Shown here: positions 24,844-32,434 of the stretch, piece after piece | Layout of the letters: each line of letters begins with the position of its first letter | How positions within the stretch are numbered: position 1 is the stretch's first letter | NCBI GenBank assembly: GCA_027023265.1 | Contig: JALVVV010000037.1 | Location: 1-35,317 of the forward strand | Direction of reading: 5' to 3' | DNA: 35,317 bases | Source: DHVE2 group archaeon | GTDB taxonomy: Archaea > Thermoplasmatota > Thermoplasmata > Thermoplasmatales > Aciduliprofundaceae | Notes under the pieces: generated by a model | Told to the model about the DNA's origin: nothing | Database searches by the model: none | Seen by the model: the letters and a program-made list of their open reading frames with translations, nothing else | Position numbers and translations under genes: made by a program

Positions 24844-26525
24844 AAGAACTACGCGGAAAAATCGCGGATATAACCAAGAGAAGAGGTATATACTGGGGGG
24901 CATACGAAATATACGGCGGGGTTTCTGGATTTTATGACTACGGACCCGTGGGTGCTCTCTTGAAAAAGAACCTTTTGGACATCTGGTTGGAAGAATTCGT
25001 TTATTCTGACGGTTTGCTATTCATAGACGCTCCTGCTATTGGGCCGGATTCAGTTTACAGGGCCTCGGGGCATGTGGACAAATTCACAGATTATATGGTG
25101 AGATGCACTTCTTGCGGCCATGCATTCAGGGTTGATGAACTGATTAAGGATTTTGTAGATAATCCAGATTTATTAACACCCAGAGAAATAGAAAAAATAA
25201 TAGAAGAAAACGACATACGTTGTCCTGACTGCAACGGGAAATTCGGGAAGGTCGAAGAATTTCACCTGATGTTTTCCACAACCATCGGGCTGGATAAAAG
25301 AGGTTTTCTCAGGCCAGAAACCGCACAGGGAATTTTCATCAATTTTCCAACACTGTACCGTATAAACAGGGAGAAATTGCCCATGGGCGTGGCACAGATT
25401 GGAAAAGCGTACAGAAACGAAATATCACCTCGCCAGGGTGTGCTCAGGCAGAGAGAGTTCAACATGGCAGAGATAGAACTCTTTGTGGACCCTGAAGAGA
25501 AATTCAACGAAGAATTAATTGAAGACATTGAACTTCCACTCTTGACAAAGGATGGCGTTGAACTAAAAATTAACGCAAAGGAGGCTTACAAATCCGGCCT
25601 GGCAAACGGGTACATTATTTATTATATGCAAAAAATACTTTCATTCTTGAAAAATATAGGTATTAATGTATCCAAAATCAGGTTCAGACAGCACCACCGT
25701 GAGGAACTCGCCCATTACTCAAAAGACACATGGGACTGCGAGATTCTCATATCTAATGGCTGGACAGAGGTAATAGGAATCGCGTACAGAGGGGATTACG
25801 ATCTTAAAAGACATATGGAAAGCTCGGGGGCAGACATGCGCGCGTTTAGAAAGTTCGAAAAAGAAAGAAAGATAAGGATCAACAAAATAGTGCCAAGAAT
25901 GGAGATACTGGGTCCGAGGTACAAGGCTGCCGCAATGAAAATAGCCAGAGCCATGGAAGACATGGAGTTTGAAGAAAATACCGTTCATGGAACATTAAAA
26001 ATAGAGGTGGACGGCCACGTGTACGATGTGCCAGAAGAAGCATACGAAGTGATTAACGTGGAGAAAAAGGTATCCGGCGAGAGGTTCTTGCCGCACGTAA
26101 TAGAGCCCTCTTTTGGAATTGACCGGTTAATATATTCTATAATAGAGCATACTTACTACGAGAGGCAGGATACAGGATACAAAGTGCTAAGGTTCCCCCC
26201 GCGCCTGGCCCCGATTAAAGTCGGGATTTTACCACTAATGGCAAAGGATAGCTTGGACAGCATTGCAAGAGAAATCATGAAAGAGATGAGAGCTGCGGGG
26301 ATTAACGGATATTACGATGAATCGGGTTCAATAGGAAGAAGATACGCCCGTGCCGATGAAATAGGAGTTCCTTTCTGCATAACCGTAGATTACCAGACAA
26401 AAGAAGATAACACCGTAACTATCAGGGAAAGAGACAGCACAAAGCAAAAGAGGATAAATAAAGATGAACTAAAGGATACACTGAAAAAACTCGTAGCGGA
26501 AGAGATTTCATTTGAGGAGTTGTGA
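24840..26525 (+). CDS. glyS: Glycyl-tRNA synthetase (alpha2 type)
   Basis: A 561-residue class II aminoacyl-tRNA synthetase charging tRNA-Gly. The N-terminal IYWGAYEIYGGVSGFYDYGP is the archaeal/eukaryotic GlyRS hallmark. A zinc-ribbon-like insertion has Cys89, Cys92, Cys128 and Cys131. Class II motif 2 is AYRNEISPRQGVLRQREFN, and motif 3 lies at HVIEPSFGIDRLIYSIIEH. The C-terminal anticodon-binding domain starts about residue 458 (APIKVGILPLMAKDSLDSIA). It is flanked in the same operon by a CBS protein and an asparagine-synthase-like ATPase, each overlapping it by one to four bases. Confidence 0.96.
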   Translation: MKELRGKIADITKRRGIYWGAYEIYGGVSGFYDYGPVGALLKKNLLDIWLEEFVYSDGLLFIDAPAIGPDSVYRASGHVDKFTDYMVRCTSCGHAFRVDELIKDFVDNPDLLTPREIEKIIEENDIRCPDCNGKFGKVEEFHLMFSTTIGLDKRGFLRPETAQGIFINFPTLYRINREKLPMGVAQIGKAYRNEISPRQGVLRQREFNMAEIELFVDPEEKFNEELIEDIELPLLTKDGVELKINAKEAYKSGLANGYIIYYMQKILSFLKNIGINVSKIRFRQHHREELAHYSKDTWDCEILISNGWTEVIGIAYRGDYDLKRHMESSGADMRAFRKFEKERKIRINKIVPRMEILGPRYKAAAMKIARAMEDMEFEENTVHGTLKIEVDGHVYDVPEEAYEVINVEKKVSGERFLPHVIEPSFGIDRLIYSIIEHTYYERQDTGYKVLRFPPRLAPIKVGILPLMAKDSLDSIAREIMKEMRAAGINGYYDESGSIGRRYARADEIGVPFCITVDYQTKEDNTVTIRERDSTKQKRINKDELKDTLKKLVAEEISFEEL

Positions 26526-27271
26526 TGTCCTGCGAGAAATACGCAAGTGAACTGGCAGAAATACTGAAAAAAATTAAATGCCCTGAAAATTCTGCTCTAT
26601 CTTTTTCTGGAGGGCTGGATAGCTCAATTATTGCTTATCTGTGCAGAAACAGAATAATATCGTTCTACACGATAGGTATGGAAAGCAGCAAGGATTTGGA
26701 CAATGCAAAAAAAGTTTCAAATAGTTTGGGAATAGCTTTTACTAAGATAATAATCTCTGAAAAAATGATATTGGAAGGCATAAAAGAGCTTAAAGAAATA
26801 GATGAAAAAATTACTCCCGTGGAAATATCATTCGAATTGCCCCTTCTCGTAGTAGCTAAAAAAGCTGAGGAAAGCGTGATATGCACCGGGCAGGGAGCGG
26901 ACGAGCTATTTGGCGGGTATGCCAAGTACCTTCAGGCACCTGAGTTGATGCACGGAGATGTGGAAAAATTGCTCACTATCACCGTTCCGAGAGAGCAAAA
27001 AATAGCAAAAAAGTACGAAAAAACACTTATCACCCCATACCTGATGGAAGAGATGCAGAGCCTTGCTTCAAAAATACCTGAGGAATGCAAGATACATAAA
27101 GGAATTAGAAAATGGGTACTGCGGGAAGCAGCTCGCAGGTTAGGAGTTCCGGAGATAATCGTGGAGCGGGAGAAGAAGGCAGCCCAGTACGGAAGCGGAA
27201 TATGGAAGCACATGAAGAAATTGGCCAAAAGAGATGGAAAGAGCGTGGAGGAATTTGTTAGGGCATTATAA
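26525..27271 (+). CDS. Asparagine-synthase-like ATPase without glutaminase domain
   Basis: A 248-residue stand-alone copy of the asparagine synthetase C-terminal domain. The ATP PP-loop SFSGGLDSSI lies at about 27-35 and the second conserved loop CTGQGADELFGGYAKY at about 120-135; the C-terminal KWVLREAARRLGVP and EKKAAQYGSGI resemble the AsnB helix and Lys-rich ends. The N-terminal glutamine-hydrolysing domain (Cys2) is absent and the protein is half the usual length, so it may use ammonia, or adenylate another substrate such as a tRNA or peptide. The ATG at 26525 follows GAGGAG and overlaps the glyS stop by one base. Confidence 0.85.
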   Translation: MSCEKYASELAEILKKIKCPENSALSFSGGLDSSIIAYLCRNRIISFYTIGMESSKDLDNAKKVSNSLGIAFTKIIISEKMILEGIKELKEIDEKITPVEISFELPLLVVAKKAEESVICTGQGADELFGGYAKYLQAPELMHGDVEKLLTITVPREQKIAKKYEKTLITPYLMEEMQSLASKIPEECKIHKGIRKWVLREAARRLGVPEIIVEREKKAAQYGSGIWKHMKKLAKRDGKSVEEFVRAL

Positions 27272-27343
27272 GAAACAAAGATTATTTTACTTTCAAAGTA
27301 GATGGTTATTATAAAGGGGAAGCAGTGGAAAATTCGGTATTTC

Positions 27344-27415
27344 ATGAATCACGTTGCTCTTGATACCACAATAATTTTTCCTTCTCTTTCGGTATTAGTC
27401 AGGAGGAACAAATAA
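27344..27415 (+). pseudogene. Possible PIN-domain gene fragment
   Basis: The frame reads MNHVALDTTIIFPSLSVLVR and soon stops. VALDTTIIFPSL resembles the first strand and acidic residue of PIN-domain ribonucleases (V-x-x-D-T/S-N-x-x-x-x-x). Nothing downstream continues the fold in any frame I could follow. The match is short and may be chance. Confidence 0.2.
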
Positions 27416-27642
27416 ATGTGATTATTTACTTGCACATCAGAGCAAGTTGCATTCCTCCAAAAACATGGAAAAAGAAAGAGAAACAGTAAAAATAAAGAAA
27501 AAGACACAGCAACGAAATACTGCGTTACAGAGTAAAATCTACCATAGATGTATACACCAGCGTGAAGTACTAAAAACATGGCTTCGCTTTAAGATGTCTT
27601 GTTAAAAGAACTACCTATGGTTCTATAAAAGACTCGAAATCA

Positions 27643-27708
27643 CGCCACGCTCCTACGGAGCGCAATTAGAGAGCGTGGCGGGTTCCGGGGGAGATAATGT
27701 TATCTCCC
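27643..27708. other. GC-rich double hairpin, possible structured RNA
   Basis: CGCCACGCTC (27643-27652) pairs with GAGCGTGGCG (27671-27680), a perfect 10-bp stem with an 18-base loop; a shorter competing stem GCTCC-TAC-GGAGC lies at 27649-27661. A second hairpin GGGAGATAA / TTATCTCCC follows at about 27689-27708. A TATA-like TTCTATAAAA at 27621-27630 precedes it on the plus strand. On the minus strand the same hairpins follow the 47-codon ORF. It may be a small RNA, an attenuator or a transposon end. Confidence 0.5.
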
Positions 27709-27717
27709 ATAAGGCTG

Positions 27718-27861
27718 TTAAGTTAAGGGATGTAAGAACATAAAATAAAACATTGCCAGTGCCATGAATACAGTCGAAATTACCGCTCCGGCAATTATTA
27801 TATATAGTAGCAATTTTCCTAAACTTGTCGCATTGTTCCCAGTCTCAAGTTTAATCTCCAT
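27718..27861 (-). CDS. Small single-pass membrane protein, 47 aa
   Basis: The frame begins MEIKLETGNNATSLGKLLLY and ends FMFLHPLT. After a polar N-terminus comes one hydrophobic helix (about 17-43), so it is a tail-anchor-like or bitopic mini-protein. The composition and clean ATG-to-TAA frame support a real gene. No ribosome site is seen; ATAGTATAAG at 27877-27886 lies about 20 bases upstream and might allow a leaderless mRNA. It lies 41 bases after the nuclease gene on the same strand and just before the double hairpin. Function is unknown; small toxins and membrane regulators have this form. Confidence 0.5.
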   Translation of the reverse strand: MEIKLETGNNATSLGKLLLYIIIAGAVISTVFMALAMFYFMFLHPLT

Positions 27862-27902
27862 AATGATAAATATGCACTTATACTATTTCATGTTTTCGGT
27901 TT

Positions 27903-28502
27903 CTATAACCAATTTGAAGTATCAATATAATTAGAAAGCTTCAATTTCAAAACATTATAAATATCATAAGAATCTGAATCTTCAATCTCAACCACACGAG
28001 CATGGAGAGAAGTATAAAAATGCTTTTTAAACTTGCGATCTTCATCATACTTAGGATCCTCCCCTGGACTCTTACCATAGTACTCAATGTATAACTTATA
28101 CTCGGGCAGATAGAAATCGGGCCGAAAATGACCACCACGCGGAAGCTTAAAAACCGCCTCATAACGAACTTTAACACCATTGAGAATAAGATAATTGTAT
28201 ATCTCACGCTCAACCTTGGAACGCACAACCTGACCATCTAAGCAAACATACCGCCGAGAATTGTACCTATCATCAATCTCATTATGATTATGAATATTAT
28301 GTTTATTATGTCTTATATATTCTTCAATAGCCTTACGAAAACTACGCATATCTGTGAAACTATAACCAAAATCAGCCTTCAGATTGTTATACATATCATA
28401 AAGATCCCGATACCAGCCAAGAAGCTCATCATACTTCTTCTTCAATTCATCATAATCTTTTTTCAAACTCTTAAGCTTCTTTCGACAGGAGAAGAAGCCC
28501 AA
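27903..28502 (-). CDS. Coiled-coil PD-(D/E)XK nuclease-like protein
   Basis: A 199-residue protein. Residues about 7-45 form a heptad-rich coiled coil (KKLKSLKKDYDELKKKYDEL), followed by a His/Asn-rich linker (65-80). The C-terminal half resembles compact PD-(D/E)XK nucleases: Glu98 in SKVEREIYNYLILNGVKVRY, Asp129 in GHFRPDFYLPEYKLYIEYYG, then Glu140. The usual lysine of ExK is tyrosine (EYYG), a form known in some helicase-linked nucleases. The start is a TTG at 28502, decided by GAGGTGAGCGC just upstream. It lies after a tiny ORF at 28507 and beside an IS remnant, so an accessory or defence role is possible. Confidence 0.7.
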   Translation of the reverse strand: MGFFSCRKKLKSLKKDYDELKKKYDELLGWYRDLYDMYNNLKADFGYSFTDMRSFRKAIEEYIRHNKHNIHNHNEIDDRYNSRRYVCLDGQVVRSKVEREIYNYLILNGVKVRYEAVFKLPRGGHFRPDFYLPEYKLYIEYYGKSPGEDPKYDEDRKFKKHFYTSLHARVVEIEDSDSYDIYNVLKLKLSNYIDTSNWL

Positions 28503-28506
28503 GCGC

Positions 28507-28641
28507 TCACCTCACAGCCGCAGAGAAAAGAGATAAAAGATCAATTTGGTCCTCGTAATCGAGCATCATGAACGCATTTTCTATGAGATTTTTCATAAAG
28601 TCCGCGGAGCTTTCCACACGCGTTATTTTTACTTTACCTAT
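28507..28641 (-). CDS. Tiny ORF with apparent ATA start before the nuclease
   Basis: A strong ribosome site, GAGGTGGTG at 28644-28652, is followed at normal spacing by an ATA codon and an open frame of 44 codons (GKVKITRVESSADFMKNLIE and onward, ending in SLFSAAVR). An in-frame TGA lies just upstream, so no earlier start exists; later options are GTG at 28617 (36 residues) or ATG at 28596. Its stop overlaps the nuclease ribosome site, so the two are probably coupled. The product is helical and acidic. Either the start decayed from ATG to ATA, ATA is used, or the true start is the GTG. Confidence 0.45.
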   Translation of the reverse strand: MGKVKITRVESSADFMKNLIENAFMMLDYEDQIDLLSLFSAAVR

Positions 28642-28700
28642 AACACCACCTCAACATCTTTTACAATATGTATATCGTTTAACCCATTTATTTTTTTCTA

Positions 28701-28706
28701 TTTGCA
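28701..28706. repeat. Probable IS target duplication, left copy
   Basis: TTTGCA directly precedes the left inverted repeat of the IS remnant; the same six bases follow the right repeat at 29455-29460. Confidence 0.6.
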
Positions 28707-29454
28707 GAGTAAGTTGAATCCCTCAAGATATGAAAAAGAAATATAAATACATACGTGATTGATTATAGAAATTATAAGCGAGCACCTTAAAAATAAGGAG
28801 TTTAGAAGCGGAGTAGAAAGAACGAGAGAATATGTAATCGCCAACAACTCTTTTGAATGAGTGAAACACGGATTCAACTACATTTCTATGCGAATATTTC
28901 TTTTTTCATTCAGATGATTTGCTCTTTTCTAAGAGCATTCTTCGCAATCCCCTTTTCGCTTTATTACGGATTGTGATGTATGGCTTTCCACCCCTGCTCA
29001 GCACAAATCGGATATTTTTCACGGAATCGTAGCCCTTATAGGCATAGACCTCCTCTATTTTATCCGCATACCGCAAAGTTGCCCAGTATTCCCAGCTCTT
29101 TTACTTCTTCTTCAATAACCATGCGGAGCCATTGTTTAGGAATTCTTCTTATCTCCGTTGAAATTGTGCTTTCGTCTGGTATTTCCTTCAATTTCACTGC
29201 CTTCCATATTCTGTCCATATATCTTATCATTCGGAGCTTTTTGCTCCTGTTTCCGATATACTGTGCCAGCACTATCAGCATGATGTGCTGGTGTATTGTG
29301 TGAGCCTTCCTCGAATGTTTGCTCCAGTAAAATGGAATATTCGTTCTTTTCAGCGCTTTCATCCCTATCTTCACAATCCTGTACAGGTCAAATTTCCTGC
29401 TCATCCTTTATTAATCACCACCATTTTATTTTTATGTGGGGTTTCAACTTACCC
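28707..29454 (-). mobile_element. Decayed IS element, IS5-like, 748 bp
   Basis: The ends are imperfect inverted repeats: GAGTAAGTTGAATCCC at 28707-28722 and, on the minus strand, GGGTAAGTTGAAACCC from 29454 to 29439 (14 of 16 match). Both ends are flanked by TTTGCA. Inside is a broken DDE transposase. The element is shorter than a full IS5-type element because of an internal deletion. A related copy begins at 35193 near the right edge of the window. It lies between the nuclease promoter and the M42 peptidase gene and interrupts neither frame. Confidence 0.8.
28723..29404 (-). pseudogene. Broken IS5-like transposase
   Basis: The N-terminal 114 codons are intact (MSRKFDLYRIVKIGMKALKR to GILGNFAVCG). 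The frame then stops and resumes in another frame with EEVYAYKGYDSVKNIRFVLS and KPYITIRNKAKRGLRR, and after a second shift with HRNVVESVFHSFKRVVGDYI, which carries the third catalytic acid (Glu of DDE). The centre holding the first aspartate is missing and the second reads AYKGYDS where DKGYDS is usual. The element cannot move by itself. The ATG at 29404 is preceded by GATTAATAAAGG, as in the copy at 35243. Confidence 0.85.
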
Positions 29455-29460
29455 TTTGCA
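29455..29460. repeat. Probable IS target duplication, right copy
   Basis: Second copy of TTTGCA, directly after the right inverted repeat of the IS remnant. Confidence 0.6.
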
Positions 29461-29490
29461 TAGGTGAGTTCAACAATATCTCAACATAGA

Positions 29491-29500
29491 AGATATTAAA
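29491..29500 (+). promoter_or_regulatory. TATA box of the M42 peptidase gene
   Basis: AGATATTAAA is centred about 27 bases before the ATG at 29523, with no ribosome site between, so the mRNA is probably leaderless. It lies 31 bases inside the DNA beyond the IS target duplication. Confidence 0.5.
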
Positions 29501-29522
29501 TTCACCCCGGCCATGTCGTAAT

Positions 29523-30530
29523 ATGAACCTTAAAGATATTGTAAATGCCTTTGGTGTGGCGGGATTTGAAGACGAAATAAGAGCAATAGTCAGAGATGAG
29601 ATGGAGAAACACGCAGACGAGGTTTTAGTGGATAGACTGGGAAACGTAATAGGTGTTAAAAAAGGAGGAAAGAGGAAAGTAATGATAGCTGCGCACATGG
29701 ACCAGATTGGGTTCATGGTAAAGGGAATTACAGATGAAGGGTATCTACTTATATCCCCCATAGGAGGGGTGCATACCAATGTCCTTAGGTCCTCAGTGGT
29801 GAGAATAAAAACGGAGAACGGTTTTATTTATGGAGTTATAGGTGAGAAGCCCCCTCACCTGGGCAAGGAGAAAAAGAATGTAGAGTTCAAGGACTTAAGG
29901 GTGGACATAGGTGTGGATAGCAAGGAAGAAGCGGAGAAGCATGTTAGCATAGGTGATGTGGGCTCATTTGAACCCAGGTACATGGAAATGGAAAAAAGGA
30001 TAGTTGCAAACTCATTAGATGATAGAGTTGGTGTATACACAATTCTCAAGCTAATGGAAGAAATAGACTCGGATTCCACAATATACTTTGTTGCCACAGT
30101 TCAGGAAGAAGTGGGTCTCAAGGGCGCGAGAACTTCGAGTTACGGAATATATCCCGATGTGGGCATTGCCGTGGACGTTACCCACGCGACCATGCCCCAT
30201 GTGAGCAAGGAAGACGTGCCGATAGAACTTGGAAAAGGGCCCGTCATAGGCGTGGGTTCTGTATCTAACCCAAAACTGTACAGACACTTCTTAAAAGTGG
30301 CAAAAGATAAAGATATACCTTACCAGATAGAAGCAAACCCATCGTATTCAGGAACAGACGCAGATATAATCCAGCTGGCCCGGGACGGCATAGCAACAGG
30401 AGTGATTTCCATTCCAGAAAGGTACATGCACTCTGGAGTGGAGATGATTGACAAGAAAGACCTGGAAAATACAATTTCCCTCCTCAAGCATGCCTTTGAA
30501 AAAATAGGAGAGGTAAACCTTAGATGGTAA
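29523..30530 (+). CDS. M42-family tetrahedral aminopeptidase
   Basis: A 335-residue cytosolic metallopeptidase of the M42 family (TET aminopeptidases, often misnamed endoglucanase/CelM), which trims peptides released by the proteasome. The two-metal site is in view: AAHMDQIGFMV, NSLDDRVGVYTILK (bridging Asp), VATVQEEVGLKGARTSS (catalytic Glu and metal Glu), VDVTHATMPH and the late HSGVEMIDKKDLE. Length and order are normal. It converges with the DNA ligase gene, leaving one base between stops. Confidence 0.93.
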   Translation: MNLKDIVNAFGVAGFEDEIRAIVRDEMEKHADEVLVDRLGNVIGVKKGGKRKVMIAAHMDQIGFMVKGITDEGYLLISPIGGVHTNVLRSSVVRIKTENGFIYGVIGEKPPHLGKEKKNVEFKDLRVDIGVDSKEEAEKHVSIGDVGSFEPRYMEMEKRIVANSLDDRVGVYTILKLMEEIDSDSTIYFVATVQEEVGLKGARTSSYGIYPDVGIAVDVTHATMPHVSKEDVPIELGKGPVIGVGSVSNPKLYRHFLKVAKDKDIPYQIEANPSYSGTDADIIQLARDGIATGVISIPERYMHSGVEMIDKKDLENTISLLKHAFEKIGEVNLRW

Positions 30531-30531
30531 T

Positions 30532-32307
30532 CTATTTTTCCACTTTTTTTACCTGCGAACGGTACATTTCCACAAGCTCTTTTGTTGTTGTGGCCTCTTC
30601 CGGACTCTTATCATCGCGCCATTTTCCTGTAAATCTTGGAAAACGAATCGCCAGGCCGCTTCCATGCTCCACAATATCGCGAGCACACGTGTGAGTGGGA
30701 CTAAGTGTTATCTCAGCGCCAATCACTTCCATAACAATCCGGGGCACAAACCAGTAATCAGCTTCTATCTCGCTCCAAACCCGGGGATGTCTCTCTTTGA
30801 TAAGAAGTCCCTCGAACATCCTTGGCAAACCGGCAAGTTGCTCATCAGTGAACCCGGAACCAAGCTTGCAAACGGTCTCAAATCTATCTTTATCCGGATT
30901 GTACGCAGCCATAAGTAGAGCCCCGTAAGTGCCCTTTCTACGACCTTTGCCCGCAAATGCACCCACAACCACGAGGTCCAGAGTATCAATAAGCTCTATC
31001 CTGTAATCCCTCTTGTACTTTATCCATAAAAACTCCCTGGCACCTGCACGGTATATACTCTCATCACCTATATTTTTTGCAACAAGCCCCTCACAGCCAT
31101 CAGCTATAGCCTTATCAAAAAATAGCCGTATCTCATCAATATTATCAGAAACAATACGGTGAGCAAACTTTACACGCTCAGTTTCATTTATCCACTCTTC
31201 CAGGGCTTTCCTGCGCTCAGGGTATGGCCTGGTGGTCATATCCTCTCCGTTTAGATAAAGAACATCAAAAAGAAAAAGAACAACGGGAATCTCACCCATT
31301 ATTTTTTCAATACCGTACTTTCTACCACGACGATGAGATACCATCTGAAAGGGTAGCAATTCACCGGTATTGACATCAACGGGCACCGCCTCTCCGTCAA
31401 AAATTGCATTATCTCCCCTGAATGCCTCACCTATTGCAGAGACCACATCTGGAAACTGGGAAGTTAAATTCTCCAAGCGCCGTGAATACAAAACAGTTTT
31501 ATCTTTGGTAACATGAGCCTGTATCCTCATCCCATCGTACTTGTACTCAAAGGCAGCCCTGCCCCCCATTTTTTCAAGAATTTCTTCAAGAGACGGCAAC
31601 CGCTCTGCAAGCATGGCGCGAATCGGCACACCCACTTCAATCTGGATATTTCTCACCCCTTCTATCCCCTCCACGGCGAGCACCTTCGCTATGTAACCAA
31701 GGTCAGGGTGGATATTGTAAGCGCGCTCCACGTATTTTCTATGCTCCTTACCATCTCCAAAGGCAGCGGCAAGTGCATCTAAAATGGTCATATCTGCTAT
31801 ACCAAGTCTCAGTTTGCCAACAACGGTACGTGCTATATACCTGGCTTCCCTCGGTGTGGCCACATTGAAAAGCTCCACGAGGAACTTTATCTTTTTGTCC
31901 TGGCTCCCAGAACCTTCAGTTCTGGCTATTCTTACGAAATTTTCGTAAACCTTTTCCACGGACAATTTCTCATCAGTGTTAAATGAAAACAAACTCTTTT
32001 GTCTCTTTTTCTTTAGCAATTCCTCAGTCGCTATACCCAAATCACCGTACTTGTGAAGCAGCTCTAAAACATTTTTCTCCGAAACGCCAGAAGCAAGGGC
32101 TACCGCTTTAACTGCAAGTTTCTCAGCAAGCCCCAACTCCACTCCCACAAAATCAGGATACAACTTACCCTGCGTTAAATAAACAACCATGTCTATTATA
32201 TTGCGAGGAGTTTTCTTCAAAAGCTCTACCAGATAATCTATCATTTCCAAACGCTTGGTCGTTCCCTCTATCTTCTCGTAAGTCTCCGCAATCTCCCTGT
32301 AAAGCAT
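30532..32307 (-). CDS. lig: ATP-dependent DNA ligase
   Basis: A 591-residue archaeal replicative-type ligase. Order: N-terminal DNA-binding helical domain (to about 220), nucleotidyltransferase domain with catalytic Lys256 in motif I (EYKYDGMRIQAH), motif III-like VVLFLFDVLYLNGEDM, motif IV DGCEGLVAKN, motif V EFLWIKYKRDY, and the C-terminal OB-fold (DLVVVGAFAGKGRRKGTYGA). It seals nicks in replication and repair using ATP. A TATA-like GTTAAATACTT at 32326-32336 lies 24 bases before the ATG, implying a leaderless mRNA. Confidence 0.95.
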   Translation of the reverse strand: MLYREIAETYEKIEGTTKRLEMIDYLVELLKKTPRNIIDMVVYLTQGKLYPDFVGVELGLAEKLAVKAVALASGVSEKNVLELLHKYGDLGIATEELLKKKRQKSLFSFNTDEKLSVEKVYENFVRIARTEGSGSQDKKIKFLVELFNVATPREARYIARTVVGKLRLGIADMTILDALAAAFGDGKEHRKYVERAYNIHPDLGYIAKVLAVEGIEGVRNIQIEVGVPIRAMLAERLPSLEEILEKMGGRAAFEYKYDGMRIQAHVTKDKTVLYSRRLENLTSQFPDVVSAIGEAFRGDNAIFDGEAVPVDVNTGELLPFQMVSHRRGRKYGIEKIMGEIPVVLFLFDVLYLNGEDMTTRPYPERRKALEEWINETERVKFAHRIVSDNIDEIRLFFDKAIADGCEGLVAKNIGDESIYRAGAREFLWIKYKRDYRIELIDTLDLVVVGAFAGKGRRKGTYGALLMAAYNPDKDRFETVCKLGSGFTDEQLAGLPRMFEGLLIKERHPRVWSEIEADYWFVPRIVMEVIGAEITLSPTHTCARDIVEHGSGLAIRFPRFTGKWRDDKSPEEATTTKELVEMYRSQVKKVEK

Positions 32308-32404
32308 GTTACAAATATCGTGTGTAAGTATTTAACTGTTTATGGTTTGAGTTTATTCCAAAGGTAATTTGCAGAGAAAAAACACATTATCAAAAGAAGT
32401 CAAC

Positions 32405-32414
32405 ATTAATATAC
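32405..32414 (+). promoter_or_regulatory. TATA box of the exchanger gene
   Basis: ATTAATATAC is centred about 25 bases before the ATG at 32435, the distance expected for a leaderless transcript. Confidence 0.5.
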
Positions 32415-32434
32415 GCGCTTCATATAACTGATAG

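Larger units (their letters stand above)
27272..27717. other. 446-base gene-free stretch
   Basis: No convincing full gene is seen here. It holds a 23-codon ORF at 27344-27415 that resembles the start of a PIN-domain protein, then AT-rich sequence, then a GC-rich structured element (27643-27708). It could be the decayed remains of an accessory or mobile gene. Confidence 0.6.

Noticed and set aside
27349-27579. 76-codon minus-strand frame with a phenylalanine/leucine-rich helix
   Set aside because: No ribosome site or promoter and an AT-driven composition; kept only as part of the gene-free stretch.
27672-27710. GGGTTCC stretch as a tRNA T-arm
   Set aside because: No acceptor, D or anticodon arm can be folded around it.
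28284-28571. 95-codon plus-strand frame over the nuclease
   Set aside because: Isoleucine-rich antisense of the coiled-coil region; the minus frame has the nuclease residues and a ribosome site.
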